This document shows, in pieces, positions 21,280 to 23,023 of a stretch of DNA of 23,023 nucleotides. Origin of the DNA: a virus; IMG/VR virus record IMGVR_UViG_3300022839_000099, positions 1 through 23,023 of that record, one strand, 5' to 3'. Below the pieces are notes generated by a model, which was given only the letters and a program-made list of their open reading frames with translations, ran no database searches and had not been told where the DNA came from. The translations under genes were made by a program, and so were the position numbers. Within the stretch, counting starts at the first letter, position 1; every line of letters starts with the position of its first letter.

Positions 21280-21636
21280 ATGAGCGACTTAGGCGAATAT
21301 TGGAGAGATGTAAAGGAACATTTTAGAGACAAAAATAACCACCCAGAAAAATATTTCTCAAAAAAAGAAATCGAAGATTATGAAGCTAGATGTAAAAAGC
21401 GAGAAGAAAAAAGCAAACAAAGAGAAGCTCTTTCACTTGCAAACATTAAAAAAATAGCAACAGAAGCAAATTTAGAATTAAAAATTTATGAATCAACAGG
21501 GCAGTATTCTTTCGGAAGCATACTGGATTGGTGGACAACGACAGGAACAGCGATTGCTAGAAAATCAAGAAACAGATATTTCATTGATTTGTCGGATACT
21601 TGTAAATTAAAGAGTGTTTTATTAGAAGAAAAATAA
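21280..21636 (+). CDS. Unknown 118-residue protein in the cassette run
   Basis: Lacks the shared modules. The first half is very charged and helical (KEIEDYEARCKKREEKSKQR), the second half has SILDWWTTTGTAIARKSRNR and a final DLSDTCKLKSVLLEEK. The WWTTTGTA segment followed by basic residues could be a compact nucleic-acid-binding fold, but no family is recognised. The start is ACTAAATATG, preceded by the out-of-frame tail element. It ends 12 bases before the next ATG. Confidence 0.65.
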   Translation: MSDLGEYWRDVKEHFRDKNNHPEKYFSKKEIEDYEARCKKREEKSKQREALSLANIKKIATEANLELKIYESTGQYSFGSILDWWTTTGTAIARKSRNRYFIDLSDTCKLKSVLLEEK

Positions 21637-21648
21637 TTAGATAAATAT

Positions 21649-22125
21649 ATGAATAATATGCCAGAAGAACTAATAAGCAACATATTACACGCAGGGTCAG
21701 AAGAAAATGCACGAAAGGCAATTGACATTTATACGGCACAGATAGAGGAAGCCGTGCTTGAAAAGATAAACAACACAGACTTCTTTCGGTGGAGCGAAAA
21801 AACGCGGGACTTGATTAAAAAAGAAATCTTTTCAACCTTTTTTATAGAACAGAAGATGAAAGAGTTTGATGATAAGTTTCGAGAATATATAAGTGCAGGT
21901 ATTACTTATGCAGAAATACAAGAAGCATACAAGCCACTTGATTTTGAGGATGAGGTGAAGTGGATTCAAAACTTCATAAAACAGGCACTTAAAGAACAAG
22001 CAGAACAGGCTTGTGATGAAATTCTCAAGAGAGCAGAAGATACAACGGACTATAAAGAGAAGTCAGGACTGCTATCTGCGTCTGACATTGTAAGTAAATA
22101 CAAAGAGATTAACCTTAAAAACTAA
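21649..22125 (+). CDS. Cassette-like protein 5 (TAQIEEAV / YKEINLKN)
   Basis: 158 residues, helical throughout. TAQIEEAVLEKI (about residues 29-40) is a diverged version of the IAQAEQEMLKKI module, and the end SKYKEINLKN matches the shared tail. Two in-frame starts exist: ATG 21649 and ATG 21658; the second has the junction context AATAATATG and gives MPEELISNILH, so it may be the true one. The alanine- and glutamate-rich middle (KQALKEQAEQACDEILKRAE) suggests coiled coil. Function unknown. The tail-to-next-start sequence is one of the conserved junctions. Confidence 0.65.
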   Translation: MNNMPEELISNILHAGSEENARKAIDIYTAQIEEAVLEKINNTDFFRWSEKTRDLIKKEIFSTFFIEQKMKEFDDKFREYISAGITYAEIQEAYKPLDFEDEVKWIQNFIKQALKEQAEQACDEILKRAEDTTDYKEKSGLLSASDIVSKYKEINLKN

Positions 22126-22126
22126 T

Positions 22127-22444
22127 ATGGAAGATTGGAAAATAAAAATTGTAGATGTTGGTTATAAATTAGAAAAAGATATTTACATCTTTACTAAAAG
22201 ATTTGATTCTAAACTAGAAATGTTGGGAGGTGAAATTATAGACAGTGGAGCTGTGCCACCTAAACCAACCATATCTTTAACAGACCAACAAATGATTGCT
22301 TTCGCAAATGCCCTAGCTAAGGAGGGGGTAAATCCACAAAAGGAATTTACAGTAGGAAAATTAGAAGCCACAGAAAAACATTTACAAGATATGCGTAAAT
22401 TAGTATTCAAACTATTACCAACCAACCCTAAAAAACTAATATGA
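22127..22444 (+). CDS. Unknown 105-residue protein in the cassette run
   Basis: MEDWKIKIVDVGYKLEKDIY at the start, then a Pro/Thr linker (PPKPTISLTDQQMIAF) and a helical C-terminal part (EATEKHLQDMRKLVFKLL). Shared modules are absent, but it begins at the conserved TAATATG junction and its end lies in another copy of that element. One extra A in the run near the end moves the frame past the TAA used by the neighbours, giving ...KKLI and TGA. Unknown role. Confidence 0.65.
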   Translation: MEDWKIKIVDVGYKLEKDIYIFTKRFDSKLEMLGGEIIDSGAVPPKPTISLTDQQMIAFANALAKEGVNPQKEFTVGKLEATEKHLQDMRKLVFKLLPTNPKKLI

Positions 22445-22474
22445 AAAAGAAATTAACCCTAAATAACACCTATG
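22441..22474 (+). other. Double junction without a gene between (emptied cassette)
   Basis: A start-type junction (ACTAATATG) is followed directly by a tail-type junction (AAAGAAATTAACCCTAAATAA and then the ATG of the nuclease). A 15-codon frame from 22441 reads MKKKLTLNNTYEKRS, not the family tail, so it is probably not a gene. The arrangement is what deletion of one cassette between repeated junctions would leave. Confidence 0.5.
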
Positions 22475-22858
22475 AGAAAAGAAGCTAACTTTGGAACTGA
22501 ATTTAGATCGTGGATCAAAGCCAACCCTATGCACTCCGGAGCTTTTGAGTTAAAGCAAACTACCACTCCCCTACCCTTCTCAGCGGTCAAAGAACACCAA
22601 AGAAACGCACTTTTGGCCTGCAAGAGTGGAGTAGGGAAGGGGATTTTACACAAATTGCCGGATGACTCTCGTGGAGTCAAGCCTTTTGATTATTTTTATT
22701 TGAATAAATCATTTGCGTGGGTTGTGATCAAGTATCAAAAGAAAGGATTTGCAGTTATTGATATTGAAACTTTTCTTCTGGAAGAGTCACATAGCAAAAG
22801 AAAATCGCTCACTTGGGAGCGAGCGAAATCTGTTGCAACAATAGAAGTTGAATACTAA
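22472..22858 (+). CDS. RecU-like PD-(D/E)XK nuclease / Holliday junction resolvase candidate
   Basis: 128 residues. FGTEFRSWIKANPM starts the fold; E26-x-K28 (AFELKQT) is the metal-binding ExK; PFSAVKEHQRNALL (35-48) matches the PFS-x-EHQ-x2-L signature of RecU-type resolvases; KPFDYFYL and AWVVIKY follow; a basic end (SHSKRKSLTWERAKS) closes it. The acidic residue usually found before ExK in the PD motif is not obvious, because the region between the first helix and ExK is very short. Similar short forms, as I recall, occur in environmental phages. It would resolve branched DNA during replication or before packaging. The start follows the conserved junction as ACCTATG. Confidence 0.75.
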   Translation: MRKEANFGTEFRSWIKANPMHSGAFELKQTTTPLPFSAVKEHQRNALLACKSGVGKGILHKLPDDSRGVKPFDYFYLNKSFAWVVIKYQKKGFAVIDIETFLLEESHSKRKSLTWERAKSVATIEVEY

Positions 22859-23023
22859 ATATCTATATCATCAGCATTTATTTCATCATCAAAAGCATCT
22901 ATACCTTCTTTGACTGCCGGTGGTCCAAACTTTGGAACTATATTTTTATTTGTGTACTCAATCAAGAAATCCTCAACTTCACCAAAATATGATTTCCATT
23001 TGTTTTTAGTAAACTTTTTTGTG
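22855..23023 (-). CDS. C-terminal end of a minus-strand gene with an acidic tail
   Basis: The last 55 residues of a protein entering from the right: TKKFTKNKWKSYFGEVEDFL onward, ending DDEINADDIDI and TAG. Its stop overlaps the plus-strand nuclease stop by four bases, so the two genes converge with no terminator visible. A basic-aromatic stretch followed by an acidic tail is how phage single-strand DNA-binding proteins often end, and a replication neighbour would suit that. It is only a guess without the N-terminal part. Confidence 0.6.
   Translation of the reverse strand, partial: TKKFTKNKWKSYFGEVEDFLIEYTNKNIVPKFGPPAVKEGIDAFDDEINADDIDI

Noticed and set aside
1-23023. Recoded TGA (Gly or Trp), as in some hosts of environmental phages
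   Set aside because: TGA ends the primase (16401), cassette 4 (21231) and the 22127 gene, and no clear gene has an internal TGA. Standard code is enough.
1-23023. tRNA genes, integrase and attachment sites
   Set aside because: No cloverleaf or T-arm-like sequence and no recombinase motif was found on either strand, so lysogeny functions cannot be claimed from this window.

Overview
The window is a piece of a tailed bacteriophage genome: AT-rich, dense, and written in the standard bacterial code (TGA closes several genes, for example at 16401-16403, 21231-21233 and 22442-22444). The structural genes point to a podovirus-like particle: small and large terminase, portal, an acidic scaffold-like protein, a major capsid candidate, a head-tail connector, a nozzle-like tail protein and long internal virion-type proteins, with no tape measure, tail tube or sheath. 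No integrase, lysis gene, tRNA or DNA polymerase is visible. The host cannot be named. None of about 32 gene starts has a recognisable Shine-Dalgarno sequence, which points to a host lineage, or a phage, that starts translation in another way.

Layout. Bases 1-13727 form one minus-strand late block, read from right to left: TerS, TerL, portal, an unknown head protein, scaffold-like protein, capsid candidate, a small repeat protein, connector, a small structural protein, a LamG-plus-repeats fibre-like protein, a 51-residue protein, a nozzle-like protein, an internal virion-type protein and a second large one that leaves the window at base 1. Three sites sharing TGTGGTATRAT look like its promoters. 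A cluster of perfect palindromes (13841-13892) separates it from a plus-strand zinc-knuckle, HNH-like gene, which ends at a strong bidirectional terminator (14422-14461).

Bases 14509-17315 are a minus-strand replication block: a TOPRIM primase with its CHC2-type zinc finger at the C-terminus, an unknown protein, an AAA+ ATPase and a small zinc-finger protein. The short gap 17316-17401 is divergent. It holds a perfect DnaA-box match, three iteron-like repeats and two opposed promoters whose -10 boxes lie only 6-7 bases from the start codons. It is the best candidate for an origin or early control region.

From 17402 to 22858 everything is on the plus strand: two tiny ORFs, an unknown 86-residue gene, a superfamily 2 helicase, three small ORFs, and then a run of short genes (19623-22444) built from shared DNA modules. 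These genes share TERRLEE at the start, IAQAEQEML in the middle and LNKEINNK at the end, and are joined by a repeated junction ending in TAATATG. The run includes a frame-disrupted member and a junction that looks like an emptied cassette. A RecU-like nuclease follows, and the C-terminal end of a minus-strand gene closes the window.

The points most worth following are the leaderless, Shine-Dalgarno-free expression, the permuted primase beside a putative origin, and the recombining cassette array.
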